A stretch of 64,000 nucleotides of DNA from Lentisphaerota bacterium (GTDB lineage: Bacteria > Verrucomicrobiota > Kiritimatiellia > UBA8416 > JAIOPI01). Within the stretch, counting starts at the first letter, position 1. Every line of letters begins with the position of its first letter. Shown here piece after piece: positions 34,001 to 41,724 of this stretch. The stretch spans positions 62,001 to 126,000 of the forward strand of contig JAIOPI010000010.1 of assembly GCA_021413965.1 (NCBI GenBank). The letters run 5' to 3'. The notes below the pieces were generated by a model that searched no databases, was not told the origin of the DNA, and saw nothing but the letters and a program-made list of their open reading frames with translations. The position numbers and the translations under genes are program-made.

Positions 34001-37000
34001 TGTTCGACGGCCCCGACGGCCCCACCATGTGCGCCTACGCCTTGGAACTCCCCAAGGCCGAGCGCCTGCATGGCGACGCCGAGATCAAACTCGACATGAC
34101 CGGCCACAAGGACCGCGACGGCAGCCGGCAGGTGGAGCGCTTCTGCCAGTGGCTCGCGCGCCGTCTCGGTCAGCCCTACAACAACCTGCGCCTCGTGAAT
34201 GTCTGGGTCAATGGCTCCCAGCGCCATCCGCTCCACGAGTACCAGACCCCCGCCCTCGACTTCCTGCACAGTTGGTTCCCCGATGATCCCGACCACACAA
34301 CCTTCAAACAAATGAACGAGCACGCCCTTGAGCGGTTCGTCGGCACCGATGGAGCCCCCGCCCAGTGGTACTATCGAGACCGGTGGAAGAAACGTCGCAC
34401 CAATGTTCCAGACGACGACTTCAGCCGCCTCTATGGCCTCGTCGACGCCTTCAACCTCGGCGACAGCGCGCTCTACACCGCGCGGACCTCCGCCCTCGCC
34501 AACATGCCGAACTGGATGGCCTACTTCGCCATCAATCATGTCGTCGCAAACAAGGACTCGTGGGGTTACGATTGGCACCATAATGCCTCCGCCTATCTGC
34601 CGCCCGACCGGCCCGCCCTCCTTTTTCTCTACGACATGGACATGGCCTTCGAAGAGGCCAACACCTCGGATCTCTTCCGGAACGACGATCCGGTTTCCCT
34701 GCGCATGTACAACCACGCGCCGTACCGCCGCTTGTACTGGCGCGTGCTCAAGGAAGCCGCCAACGGCCCGCTGCTGGCGGAGCAGTTCAATCCGCTGTTT
34801 GACGAACTCGATGCCGCCATGTCCTCCAACAGCATGCTGCACAGCTCCACCATCAGCACCAAATCCTGGCTCACGGGACGGCGCACGTTCATCCTCAACG
34901 CGCTCGCCACGGTGGCCGCACCCTTTGCCGTCACCAGCAATGGCGGTGCCGACTTCGCGGTCGATGCGCCGCGCGCGACGCTGGCCGGGACCGCCCCCGT
35001 GGACGTCGACACCATCCGCATCAACGGTCGCGTCTTCACCCCCGCATTCCCCGGCGTCACCACCTGGACCCTGACCGTTCCGCTCGCCTTCGGCGCCAAT
35101 GCCCTGACCCTGGAGGCGCTCGATCGCGTTGGCGCCGTGATCGGCAGCGACAGCCTGACGGTCACCGCCACCGTCGCGCCGCCGCCACCCGCCGGCAGCG
35201 TGGTCATCAGCGAGATCATGTACCATGCGCCGCAGCCCCACGCGGACTACCTCGAGCTCTTCAACCGCTCCGCGACGGAAAGCTATGACCTATCCGGCTG
35301 CCAGCTCACCGGCGTCGACTTCGTCTTCCCCCCGGGATCGTTTATCGCGCCCCGTCAATCCCGCGTCGTCGCCGACAATCTCACCGCCTACGCCCAGATC
35401 TACACCAACGCGGAGGTCGTTCTCGGCGCTTACAACGGCGAGCTCGACAACGACGGAGAACGGCTCGCCCTGCTCGCTCCCGGCGCGGATTCGAACGCGT
35501 GGCTTGCCCTGGACGAGGTCTGCTACGATGACGCCCCGCCCTGGCCCGCATCGGCTGACGGCCAAGGCTCGGCCCTTCAACTCATCGATCCCGATCAGGA
35601 CAACAGCCGCCCGGGCAACTGGGCCGCCGTCGATCGCCGTGTCAGCCCCTCCTGGAAATTTGCCGCCGTCACGGGACTCTCCACCGGAGGCCCGCTGACC
35701 ATGAGCAGCGCCACCCTCTGCCTCTCCCTGCTCGGGGCGGGCCAGGCGATGGTCGACCAGGTTTGCCTCGTCAGCGGCTCCGTCGCACAGGTGGGTGGCA
35801 ATGTGCTTCGCAACGGCGACTTTGAGGACCCGCTCGAGCCGGACTGGCAGCCGTCTGGCAATCATGCGGGCAGCACCAACACGGCTGAAGCTGTGTACAC
35901 CGGGAGCCAGGCGCTCAAGCTGATCGCCACGGGCGCGGGCAGTCCCACCAACCACACAGTGAAACAGGCGGACCTTGGTCTGGCCAAGGCCACGACATAC
36001 ACACTCAGCTACTGGTATTGGCCGCAGCCGGGTGCCGGCACGCTGACGGTCGAGGTCACGCAGACCGCCCTGCAGAGCACCCAGTCGGTCGCCCAGACGC
36101 CACCGAGCGAGGCCGCATATACCCCGGGCACCAGCAATTCCCTGGCGGCGGCTCTGCCGGAATTCCCGCCTTTGTGGCTGACGGAGGTCATGACGTCGAA
36201 CACCGCGACCACCGTGGATAATCTCGGCGAGTACGATCCGTGGCTGGAACTGTTCAACGCGGGCACCAATGCCATCGATCTGACGGCGTATTACCTGAGC
36301 GACAGCTTCACGAACTTGCGCCGCTGGTCATTCCCGGCTGGCGCCTCCATCGCGGCCGGGGAGCGCGTGATCGTCTGGCTTGATGGTGAACCCGGCGAAA
36401 CCGCCGCCAATGCGTGGCACACCAGCTTCGACGTCAATGCGGCCAGCGGGACCGTGACGCTCGCGCGCGGCTGGCAGGAGCGCGCCATCCTGGTGGATGC
36501 CATCACCTACGGTCCTCTCGCGCCGGACACGTCCTATGGTTCCTACCCCGATGGCGACCCCTTGACCCGCATCGTCTTCCACGCGCCCAGCCCCGGCCAG
36601 GTGAATTCCCCGGTGTCGCTGAAGCCGTCCATCCGCATCAACGAGTGGCTTGCCGATAACGCGCACACGCTGCCCGATGCCGCCGACGGCCGGTTCCAGG
36701 ACTGGATCGAACTGCATAACGCCGGCGTGGAGCGCGTCCACCTCGGCGGCTTCCAATTGACCGACAATCCCGCGTCGAGCAACCGCTTCGTCATCCCCGG
36801 CGGCATCTGGATTGAAGGCGAGGGCTTCCTCCTGATCTGGGCAGACAACCAGCCCGGGCAGAACCAGGCCGGCCGCGACCTGCATGTGGACTTCTCCCTC
36901 AACAAGGACGGCGAGGCGATTGCGCTTTTCGCGCCGGATGGCACGCCACTCGACAGCGTGGCCTTCGGCCCGCAATCCCTGGACACGTCCGAGGGACTCT

Positions 37001-37287
37001 GGCCGGACGGCGCCGGCTTGCCGCAGGCACTGTGGATCCCCACGCCAGGATCATCCAACATGGTCTTCACTATTCACGACATCAGCGGCACCGCGACGCT
37101 CCCGCCCACCGTGCAGTGGCCCACCCGCCCAGGCTGTGTCTATCGCATCGAAAGCGTGGGCGACCTGACGAGTGGTGTCTGGCGCGTCGAATCCGTGATC
37201 ACCGCCTCCACAACCATCGCCACGTTCACCGACACGAATGCTGTCGGTGCGCCCTGCCGCTACTACCGCCTTGCCGAAGAGCCGTAA
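31033..37287 (+). CDS. Giant secreted protein with lamin-tail domains and a CotH kinase-like domain
   Basis: A 2084-residue exported protein. The signal peptide is near residues 1-33 (FLRLVAGTLATLVAGGSAAPASAA), then comes a jelly-roll-like N-terminal region. Lamin-tail domains start near residues 208 (ISEIMYHPPARTDGQDLEFVEIFN), 370 (VINECLAHTDLPELDFIEL), 500, 1391, 1715 and 1869. Residues about 936-1290 are a CotH kinase-like domain, with NLRLVNVWVNG, INHVVANKDSWGYDWHHNASAYL and the metal-binding FLYDMDMAF (Asp-x-Asp). CotH proteins are atypical secreted or surface kinases; lamin-tail domains are adhesion-like modules. The C-terminus (CRYYRLAEEP) has no sorting signal. It has its own promoter and splits the gcv genes. 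No SD is seen before ATG 31033, the first good start before the signal peptide. Confidence 0.85.
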   Translation: MHAKSLSLNFLRLVAGTLATLVAGGSAAPASAATLAESFDDWPATTTWSDYTGTSGWSMVNAQVRAAAVQWPAPHSPTKALWLHGTGLTSWAQSPFISNGTSQLTFWTRRNQANQGTGSLVILHSSDLLDWVACSDVPVTNDTWQLVQLDVSMIRSGALRLAQATAGTVNFAIGLDDVSLRDTPVIAPPNALISARRQCLPSSRRTPLTISEIMYHPPARTDGQDLEFVEIFNSEPVSQDLSGFRLAGDVDYLFPTNTRLNARAHLVIARDPAALQATYGITNVFGPYTNDLPNDRGRVRLRNEQGAILLDVSYRDEMPWPVAADGAGASLQLARPDFGEDDVRAWDASPIAGGSPGTPDPEFHHRLDGLVINECLAHTDLPELDFIELCNTTAQTQDLSGCTLSDTPDTDKFSIPAGTRLPPGGTVAYTQTQLGFSLSSHGDDVILRAPQAYHVLDAVRFGAQANGVATGRHPDGAPGWHALQTPTPGAPNAPLRIDDVLINEIMFAPISGHDADEYIELYNRGTQTVSLANWRFLDGIDFAFPPGTTIAPDHYLVVVRDVTNALAHYPQLQAGNTVGDYRGQLSDRGERIVLAKPDDPALPYQDFVVVDEVTYGDGWSEWADGGGSSLELIDPRADHRLAMNWAASDESAKAPWTAIERTGTLAYGSGAAGELQVTALQASEFLIDDVVVITPASANAIVNSDFEAGRAGWAPRGNHVRSSIATGGYASAQCLHVRASGRGDVSGSSQSFTWQNHVAGTLSPIPSAGATVTIRAQARWQRGWPFATLSLSGDWMEAPVHLALPANLGTPGQRNSSARPNAAPSIADVAHSPLLPATQQSVRVTCRLDDPDGIAAATVRYRLDPATNTVALPLLDDGTAGDTLAGDGVYTATLPGQPAAALIAFRIEAFDGNATSAFPLQAANECLVRFGETPASGVFGAYHLWLTQTNRNLWAARDTHDNEPISLTLVYDGARAIYEAAGRYRGGWRLFDGPDGPTMCAYALELPKAERLHGDAEIKLDMTGHKDRDGSRQVERFCQWLARRLGQPYNNLRLVNVWVNGSQRHPLHEYQTPALDFLHSWFPDDPDHTTFKQMNEHALERFVGTDGAPAQWYYRDRWKKRRTNVPDDDFSRLYGLVDAFNLGDSALYTARTSALANMPNWMAYFAINHVVANKDSWGYDWHHNASAYLPPDRPALLFLYDMDMAFEEANTSDLFRNDDPVSLRMYNHAPYRRLYWRVLKEAANGPLLAEQFNPLFDELDAAMSSNSMLHSSTISTKSWLTGRRTFILNALATVAAPFAVTSNGGADFAVDAPRATLAGTAPVDVDTIRINGRVFTPAFPGVTTWTLTVPLAFGANALTLEALDRVGAVIGSDSLTVTATVAPPPPAGSVVISEIMYHAPQPHADYLELFNRSATESYDLSGCQLTGVDFVFPPGSFIAPRQSRVVADNLTAYAQIYTNAEVVLGAYNGELDNDGERLALLAPGADSNAWLALDEVCYDDAPPWPASADGQGSALQLIDPDQDNSRPGNWAAVDRRVSPSWKFAAVTGLSTGGPLTMSSATLCLSLLGAGQAMVDQVCLVSGSVAQVGGNVLRNGDFEDPLEPDWQPSGNHAGSTNTAEAVYTGSQALKLIATGAGSPTNHTVKQADLGLAKATTYTLSYWYWPQPGAGTLTVEVTQTALQSTQSVAQTPPSEAAYTPGTSNSLAAALPEFPPLWLTEVMTSNTATTVDNLGEYDPWLELFNAGTNAIDLTAYYLSDSFTNLRRWSFPAGASIAAGERVIVWLDGEPGETAANAWHTSFDVNAASGTVTLARGWQERAILVDAITYGPLAPDTSYGSYPDGDPLTRIVFHAPSPGQVNSPVSLKPSIRINEWLADNAHTLPDAADGRFQDWIELHNAGVERVHLGGFQLTDNPASSNRFVIPGGIWIEGEGFLLIWADNQPGQNQAGRDLHVDFSLNKDGEAIALFAPDGTPLDSVAFGPQSLDTSEGLWPDGAGLPQALWIPTPGSSNMVFTIHDISGTATLPPTVQWPTRPGCVYRIESVGDLTSGVWRVESVITASTTIATFTDTNAVGAPCRYYRLAEEP

Positions 37288-37453
37288 CCATCACGCCGAA
37301 GGCCGCGAACAAGGCGGCGGCTGGAACGCTTTGCATCACCGCCACCGACGACGTCCCCGCCCCGCCCGGCCCCGCATCTGCCGCGTTCTCCTGAAGCGCC
37401 CAGACCGTCCCGCGCTGATCTTGCCCCGCTGCGGACCGTGCGCCGTTCCTCGT

Positions 37454-37483
37454 TTGACGCCTACCGCACTTTCTGATCATAAT
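37454..37483 (+). promoter_or_regulatory. Putative promoter of gcvH-gcvPA-gcvPB
   Basis: TTGACG at 37454-37459 and CATAAT at 37478-37483 with an 18-base spacer, followed by GGGAGGAAG before ATG 37520. Nothing else is recognised in the 232-base gap after the giant gene. Confidence 0.55.
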
Positions 37484-37519
37484 CCGCAAGCGCGCGTCAC
37501 GCGCGAGGGAGGAAGCCGC

Positions 37520-37903
37520 ATGACCCCCAACGACCGGCGCTACACCAAGACCCATGAATGGGTGAAGCTCGAAGACGGCAAGGCCGTCGTGGGAATCACC
37601 GATCACGCGCAGGAAGCCTTGGGCGATATTACGTTTGTCGACTTGCCCAAGCTCGGCCGGACGCTGGCCGCCGGCGGGGAATTCGGCGTGATCGAGTCCG
37701 TCAAGGCGGCCAGCGACCTCTACGCCCCCGTCGGCGGTGTGGTCAGCGCCGTGAACCAGGCCCTCAATGACACGCCCGAACTCATCAACCGCGACCCCTA
37801 CGGCGACGGCTGGATCATCACCCTAAGCGGCGTCGACGCGGCCGCGCTGACCACCCTGCTGGACGCCGCGGATTACGAGTCGAAAATCACCGTTCGGAAT
37901 TGA
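37520..37903 (+). CDS. gcvH: Glycine cleavage system H protein
   Basis: A 127-residue lipoyl carrier protein that shuttles the aminomethyl group between P, T and L proteins. It begins RRYTKTHEWVKLEDGKAVVGITDHAQEALGDITFVDLP, and the lipoylated lysine lies in FGVIESVKAASDLYAPV (ES-V-K-A). Length and motifs are standard. ATG 37520 has a strong ribosome-binding sequence. It is the first gene of the gcvH-gcvPA-gcvPB set; the gcvPA start lies 17 bases after its stop. Confidence 0.95.
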   Translation: MTPNDRRYTKTHEWVKLEDGKAVVGITDHAQEALGDITFVDLPKLGRTLAAGGEFGVIESVKAASDLYAPVGGVVSAVNQALNDTPELINRDPYGDGWIITLSGVDAAALTTLLDAADYESKITVRN

Positions 37904-37906
37904 AGC

Positions 37907-37916
37907 GGGGGGGGGG
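37907..37916 (+). repeat. Run of ten G in the gcvPA ribosome-binding region
   Basis: Ten consecutive G lie between the gcvH stop and ATG 37921, just where the Shine-Dalgarno sequence should be. Such runs are prone to slippage, which could alter spacing and translation of gcvPA. Confidence 0.6.
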
Positions 37917-37920
37917 CGGC

Positions 37921-39258
37921 ATGAGCTACGTTGCCAATACCGATGCGCAGCGCGCAGACATGCTCAAGGCCTGCGGGTTGACGCACCTCGACGAGCTCTT
38001 TGCGGCGATTCCGGCGGACATTCGCCCGCGATCCTTCAACCTGCCCGGCGCCAAGTCCGAACTCGAGGTGCTCGACACCCTGGATGCACTTTCGCAACGG
38101 AACTACGCCCACCTCGTCAACTTCATCGGCGGTGGTTTCTACGACCACTTCATTCCCGCCGCCGTGGACGCGATCACGTCACGCAGCGAGTTCTACACCG
38201 CCTACACACCGTATCAGCCGGAAGTCTCGCAAGGCACCTTGCAGGCCATCTACGAGTACCAGACCCAGATCTGCCGACTCACCGGGCTCGAGGTTTCCAA
38301 TGCCTCGCTCTACGACGGCGGAACCGCACTCTACGAGGCCTGCCAGATGGCCATCCACGCCACCGGCCGCAATCGCATCATCGTCGATGGCGGCATCAAC
38401 CCCGTCTACCGCAAGATGCTCGATTGCTACACGGCCAACCTCGCCATCCGCTTCGCCGAAATTCCCGTCACCCACGGCCAGAGCGATCGCGCCCGCCTCC
38501 TTGCGGCCCTGGACGACGAGACAGCCGCCGTCGTGCTTCAGAATCCGAACTTCTTCGGCGTCATCGACGATCACCACGACCTCGTTGAGGCCTGCCACGC
38601 CCGCGGCACGCTGGTGATTCAATCCGTCTACCCCATCGCCCTCGCCGTGCTCAAGACGCCGGGCGAAATCGGCGTCGACATCGCCACCGGCGAGGGGCAA
38701 TCCCTCGGCATCCCGCTGAGCTTCGGCGGACCGTACCTGGGATTCCTGGCGACGACACGCGACCTGGTGCGCAAGATGCCGGGACGGCTGGTCGGCCGCA
38801 CCACCGATCGCAACGGCCGCGAGGCCTTTGTCCTGACGCTCCAGGCGCGTGAACAGCACATCCGCCGCAACAAGGCCACGTCCAACATCTGCACGAACGA
38901 GGCGCTCTGCGCGCTGCGGGCTCACGTATACCTGAGCCTGCTCGGCAAGCAGGGCCTGCGTGATGTGGCGGATCTCTGCTATGCCAAGGCCCAGTACGCG
39001 AAAGCCCGCTTCAAGCAAATCCCCGGTGTCGAGGTCATGGAAACCAGCCCCACCTTCAACGAGTTCACCATCCAGGTGCCCGTGAGCACGGGCGATCTCG
39101 TCGGCCGCCTCGTGGAGCGCAACATCGCCCCCGGCCTTCCGCTCGGGCGATTCTACCCCGAAATGGACCACTACATGCTGGTCGCCGTGACCGAGAAACG
39201 ATCGAAATATGAGATTGGTCTTTTTGCCGAGGAGCTGGAGGCCGCGCTGAGGCGGTAG
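37921..39258 (+). CDS. gcvPA: Glycine dehydrogenase (decarboxylating) subunit 1
   Basis: A 445-residue N-terminal half of the P protein in the split, two-subunit form: SYVANTDAQRADMLKACGLTHLDELFAAIPADIR, FIGGGFYDHFIPAAVDAITSRSEFYTAYTPYQPEVSQGTLQAIYEYQTQICRLTGLEVSNASLYDGGTA and LSFGGPYLGFLATTRDLVRKMPGRLVGRTTD. With subunit 2 it decarboxylates glycine and loads the H protein. The PLP lysine is in subunit 2. The start ATG 37921 follows the ten-G run. An in-frame upstream start at 37900 would add seven non-family residues. Confidence 0.94.
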   Translation: MSYVANTDAQRADMLKACGLTHLDELFAAIPADIRPRSFNLPGAKSELEVLDTLDALSQRNYAHLVNFIGGGFYDHFIPAAVDAITSRSEFYTAYTPYQPEVSQGTLQAIYEYQTQICRLTGLEVSNASLYDGGTALYEACQMAIHATGRNRIIVDGGINPVYRKMLDCYTANLAIRFAEIPVTHGQSDRARLLAALDDETAAVVLQNPNFFGVIDDHHDLVEACHARGTLVIQSVYPIALAVLKTPGEIGVDIATGEGQSLGIPLSFGGPYLGFLATTRDLVRKMPGRLVGRTTDRNGREAFVLTLQAREQHIRRNKATSNICTNEALCALRAHVYLSLLGKQGLRDVADLCYAKAQYAKARFKQIPGVEVMETSPTFNEFTIQVPVSTGDLVGRLVERNIAPGLPLGRFYPEMDHYMLVAVTEKRSKYEIGLFAEELEAALRR

Positions 39259-39303
39259 GAACGCCACCCACCGGCGCCCGCCCCGAAACCCGGACACCGC
39301 ATC

Positions 39304-40752
39304 ATGAGCGTCATCTTCAACCAATCCATCCCCGGCCGCCGCGGCGTGCTCCTGCCGGAGCGGGACGTGCCCGAGCCGCCACCCCTTCCGGCCGCCTACC
39401 GCCGCGGCACGGAAGCCGCGCTTTGCGAGCTGTCCGAGCTAGACGTCATGCGCCATTTCATCGCGCTGTCGCACCGGAACCACAGCATCGACACGGGCTT
39501 CTATCCGCTCGGGTCCTGCACGATGAAGTACAACCCCAAGGCGCTGGAAGTGGCGGCGCGCCTCAAGGGGTTCGCGGGACTGCATCCCTTTCTGCCCCAA
39601 CTTCGCTACGGCGGCATGCTCGTGCAGGGCGCGCTGGCCGTGATGTACGAACTCGAGCACCTGCTCTGCGAAATCACCGGCATGCAGGCCTTCACCCTGC
39701 AACCGCTGGCCGGCGCGCACGGCGAACTGACGGGCATGATGCTCGTGGCCGCCTACCACCGCCACAAGGGCAACGCCAAGACCGAGGTGCTGATCCCCGA
39801 TGAAGCCCACGGCACGAACCCCTCCAGCGCGGCCATCGCCGGCTTCACCACCCGCGCCATTCCCACGCAGCCCGAGACCGGCATGATCGACCTCGAGGCC
39901 TTGCGCGCCGCCATGGGCCGCCAGACGGCCGCCATCATGCTGACAAATCCCAACACGCTCGGCATCTTCAACCGGAACATTGCCGAGGTGGTGAAGATCG
40001 CCCACGCCCACGACGCGCTCGTCTACTACGACGGCGCCAACCTCAATGCCATCCTCGGCAAATTCCGCCCGGGCGATGCCGGCATTGACGTCATGCATGT
40101 CAACCTGCACAAGACTTTCGCCACGCCCCACGGCGGAGGCGGGCCCGGCGCCGGCCCCGTCGGCGTGCGCGAACACCTCGCCGACTTTCTCCCCATCTCG
40201 CGCGTCATCAAGCGGCGCGACAACACCTACGCGCTGAATTACGATTACCCGCACTCGATCGGTTACATCGCACCGTTCTACGGGAATTTCGGCGTGCTCC
40301 TGCGCGCCTATGCCTACATCCAATTGCTGGGCCGCGAGGGACTGATTGAAGCCAGCGAGAATGCGGTGCTGAACGCGAACTACCTCATGCACGGGTTGAA
40401 GGACGTCTACGACCTGCCCTACGACCACCCCTGCATGCACGAGTTCGTGCTGTCCGCCAGGCACCAGGTCGCCCATGGCGTGTCGGCCATGGACATCGCC
40501 AAGGCCCTCATGGATTACGGCTTCCACCCGCCCACCGTGTACTTCCCGCTGATCGTCAAGGAATCCATGATGTGCGAGCCCACGGAAACGGAGAGCAAGG
40601 AAACGCTGGACGCCTTCATCCGCGCCATGCGCGAGATTGCCGCCAGGGCCGCCTCTGATCCCGAAGCGCTCCACGCCGCTCCGCACACCACCAGCGTCAG
40701 CCGTCCCGATGAACTCAAGGCCGCCAAGGACATGGACTTCGCCTACCCGTAA
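39304..40752 (+). CDS. gcvPB: Glycine dehydrogenase (decarboxylating) subunit 2
   Basis: A 482-residue C-terminal half of the split P protein and the PLP-binding subunit. Visible segments are HRNHSIDTGFYPLGSCTMKYNPK, GMQAFTLQPLAGAHGELTGMMLVAAYHRHKG, DEAHGTNPSSAAIAGF, the PLP lysine in DVMHVNLHKTFATPHGGGGPGAGPVGV, and AMDIAKALMDYGFHPPTVYFPLIVKESMMCEPTETESKETLDAFI. It lies 45 bases after gcvPA. A GC-rich hairpin follows its stop codon. Lipoamide dehydrogenase for the complex is probably lpdA in the PDH operon downstream. Confidence 0.95.
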   Translation: MSVIFNQSIPGRRGVLLPERDVPEPPPLPAAYRRGTEAALCELSELDVMRHFIALSHRNHSIDTGFYPLGSCTMKYNPKALEVAARLKGFAGLHPFLPQLRYGGMLVQGALAVMYELEHLLCEITGMQAFTLQPLAGAHGELTGMMLVAAYHRHKGNAKTEVLIPDEAHGTNPSSAAIAGFTTRAIPTQPETGMIDLEALRAAMGRQTAAIMLTNPNTLGIFNRNIAEVVKIAHAHDALVYYDGANLNAILGKFRPGDAGIDVMHVNLHKTFATPHGGGGPGAGPVGVREHLADFLPISRVIKRRDNTYALNYDYPHSIGYIAPFYGNFGVLLRAYAYIQLLGREGLIEASENAVLNANYLMHGLKDVYDLPYDHPCMHEFVLSARHQVAHGVSAMDIAKALMDYGFHPPTVYFPLIVKESMMCEPTETESKETLDAFIRAMREIAARAASDPEALHAAPHTTSVSRPDELKAAKDMDFAYP

Positions 40753-40786
40753 CGCCCGATCCCCTCCCCCGGAGGGTTGCCCAACG

Positions 40787-40810
40787 GGCGGGGTGGGCTC
40801 CACCCCCGCC
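40787..40810 (+). terminator. GC-rich hairpin after gcvPB
   Basis: GGCGGGGTGG (40787-40796) pairs with CCACCCCCGCC (40800-40810, one bulged C) around a three-base loop, 35 bases after the gcvPB stop. No T-tract follows, so it is a probable rather than certain terminator. Confidence 0.45.
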
Positions 40811-40840
40811 GCCATCTCCCTCCGCCCCAGCACGCCCCTC

Positions 40841-40869
40841 TGTCATTCCGAGCGCCAGCGAGGAATCTC
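40841..40869. repeat. Interspersed repeat of the TGTCATTCCGAGCG...GAGGAATCT type
   Basis: TGTCATTCCGAGCG followed by CAGCGAGGAATCTC lies in the 230-base gap between gcvPB and the AbrB gene. From general knowledge, close variants occur as intergenic repeats in many unrelated bacterial genomes and are often mis-annotated as short proteins containing HSERQRGIS. Only one copy is seen in this window. Confidence 0.6.
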
Positions 40870-40948
40870 CATCCTGTCGAAGATTGGGATCACCCTCCCC
40901 TCGACATGCGACGGTTGGCTATTCCGCGGCTCAAGCCAATGTCGTATA

Positions 40949-40977
40949 TTGACTTTACGAGTAAGAGTTCTTACCAT
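40949..40977 (+). promoter_or_regulatory. Promoter with embedded palindrome for the abrB-vapC pair
   Basis: TTGACT (40949-40954) and TACCAT (40972-40977) with a 17-base spacer. GTAAGA and TCTTAC form a 6-2-6 palindrome at 40961-40974 inside the spacer and overlapping the -10, a likely site for autorepression. ATG 40984 begins seven bases after the -10, so the message should be leaderless. Confidence 0.6.
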
Positions 40978-40983
40978 TACGGT

Positions 40984-41205
40984 ATGAAGGCGACTCTATC
41001 CGAAAAGGGACAGGTGACCGTGCCCAAGGGCTGTCGTGATCGCCTGGGACTGCGTCCAGGCACGGTGATAGACTTCGAGGCCGTCAACGGTCAATTGATC
41101 GGCGTCAAACGCGCGGATTCAGACCCCTTCCGGAAATGGCGTGGCCAAGGGCGCCTGCCCGGTGGACTCTCGGTTGATCGCTACCTCGCACGCGTACGCG
41201 CATGA
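40984..41205 (+). CDS. AbrB/MazE-type antitoxin
   Basis: A 73-residue SpoVT/AbrB swapped-hairpin protein: MKATLSEKGQVTVPKGCRDRLGLRPGTVIDFEAVNGQLIGVKRADSDPFRKW, followed by a short C-terminal arm (GRLPGGLSVDRYLARVRA) of the kind that wraps the toxin. It should bind the palindrome in its own promoter and neutralise the VapC toxin. The stop overlaps the vapC start (ATGA). Longer upstream starts run into a repeat and can be dismissed. Confidence 0.88.
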   Translation: MKATLSEKGQVTVPKGCRDRLGLRPGTVIDFEAVNGQLIGVKRADSDPFRKWRGQGRLPGGLSVDRYLARVRA

Positions 41206-41612
41206 TCTCGGCTCTGGATAGCTCGGTCATCCTCGATGTCCTCACCGGCAGCCCGGAGTTTGCCGACCACTCGGAAGCCGCCTTGCGGAAAGCCCTCGGA
41301 CAGGGCCAACTGATCGTCGGGGAGTGCGTCCTGGCAGAAATCGTTCCCGCCTTTCCGAATCCGAATGCGGTGCATGACTTCATGCGTGATTGGCAACTGG
41401 AATTCGTCCCGTCCTCAGCCGAGAGCGCCGTGCTGGCGGGTTCGCTGTTCGGCCGTCACCTGAAGCGGGGCGGACGTGTCGGGCGCGTCGTCGCCGATTT
41501 CTTGATCGGCGCGCACGCCCGGATACACGCGGACCAACTCATTGCCCGAGACCGCGGCTTTCTGCGCGACTACTTCCGCGGTCTCGTGGTGATTGATCCC
41601 ACGCGCCGCTAA
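41202..41612 (+). CDS. vapC: PIN-domain toxin (VapC family)
   Basis: A 136-residue predicted ribonuclease. The acidic PIN residues are present: Asp in MISALDSSVILDVL, Glu in VGECVLAEI, Asp in GRVVADFLIGAHARI and Asp in LIARDRGFLRDYF. VapC toxins cleave initiator tRNA or rRNA when released from their antitoxin. All catalytic positions are intact, so the toxin is probably active. It is translated in overlap with the AbrB antitoxin. The 411-base region after its stop carries a hairpin and a nuclease remnant. Confidence 0.88.
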   Translation: MISALDSSVILDVLTGSPEFADHSEAALRKALGQGQLIVGECVLAEIVPAFPNPNAVHDFMRDWQLEFVPSSAESAVLAGSLFGRHLKRGGRVGRVVADFLIGAHARIHADQLIARDRGFLRDYFRGLVVIDPTRR

Positions 41613-41670
41613 TAGCCGCTGATGGCGCCGCCCCCTGGCGCGTGACTGGCAGCCCCTCCCCCCCTGGAGA

Positions 41671-41688
41671 GGACGGCCTTCGCCGTCC
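41671..41688. terminator. Perfect GC-rich hairpin after vapC
   Basis: GGACGGC (41671-41677) and GCCGTCC (41682-41688) enclose a CTTC loop about 60 bases after the vapC stop. It may terminate the toxin-antitoxin transcript, although no T-run follows. The same palindrome type is common as an intergenic repeat in GC-rich genomes. Confidence 0.45.
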
Positions 41689-41724
41689 GACAGAGCACAA
41701 AAACGCGCCACGCCAGGTGCCTAA

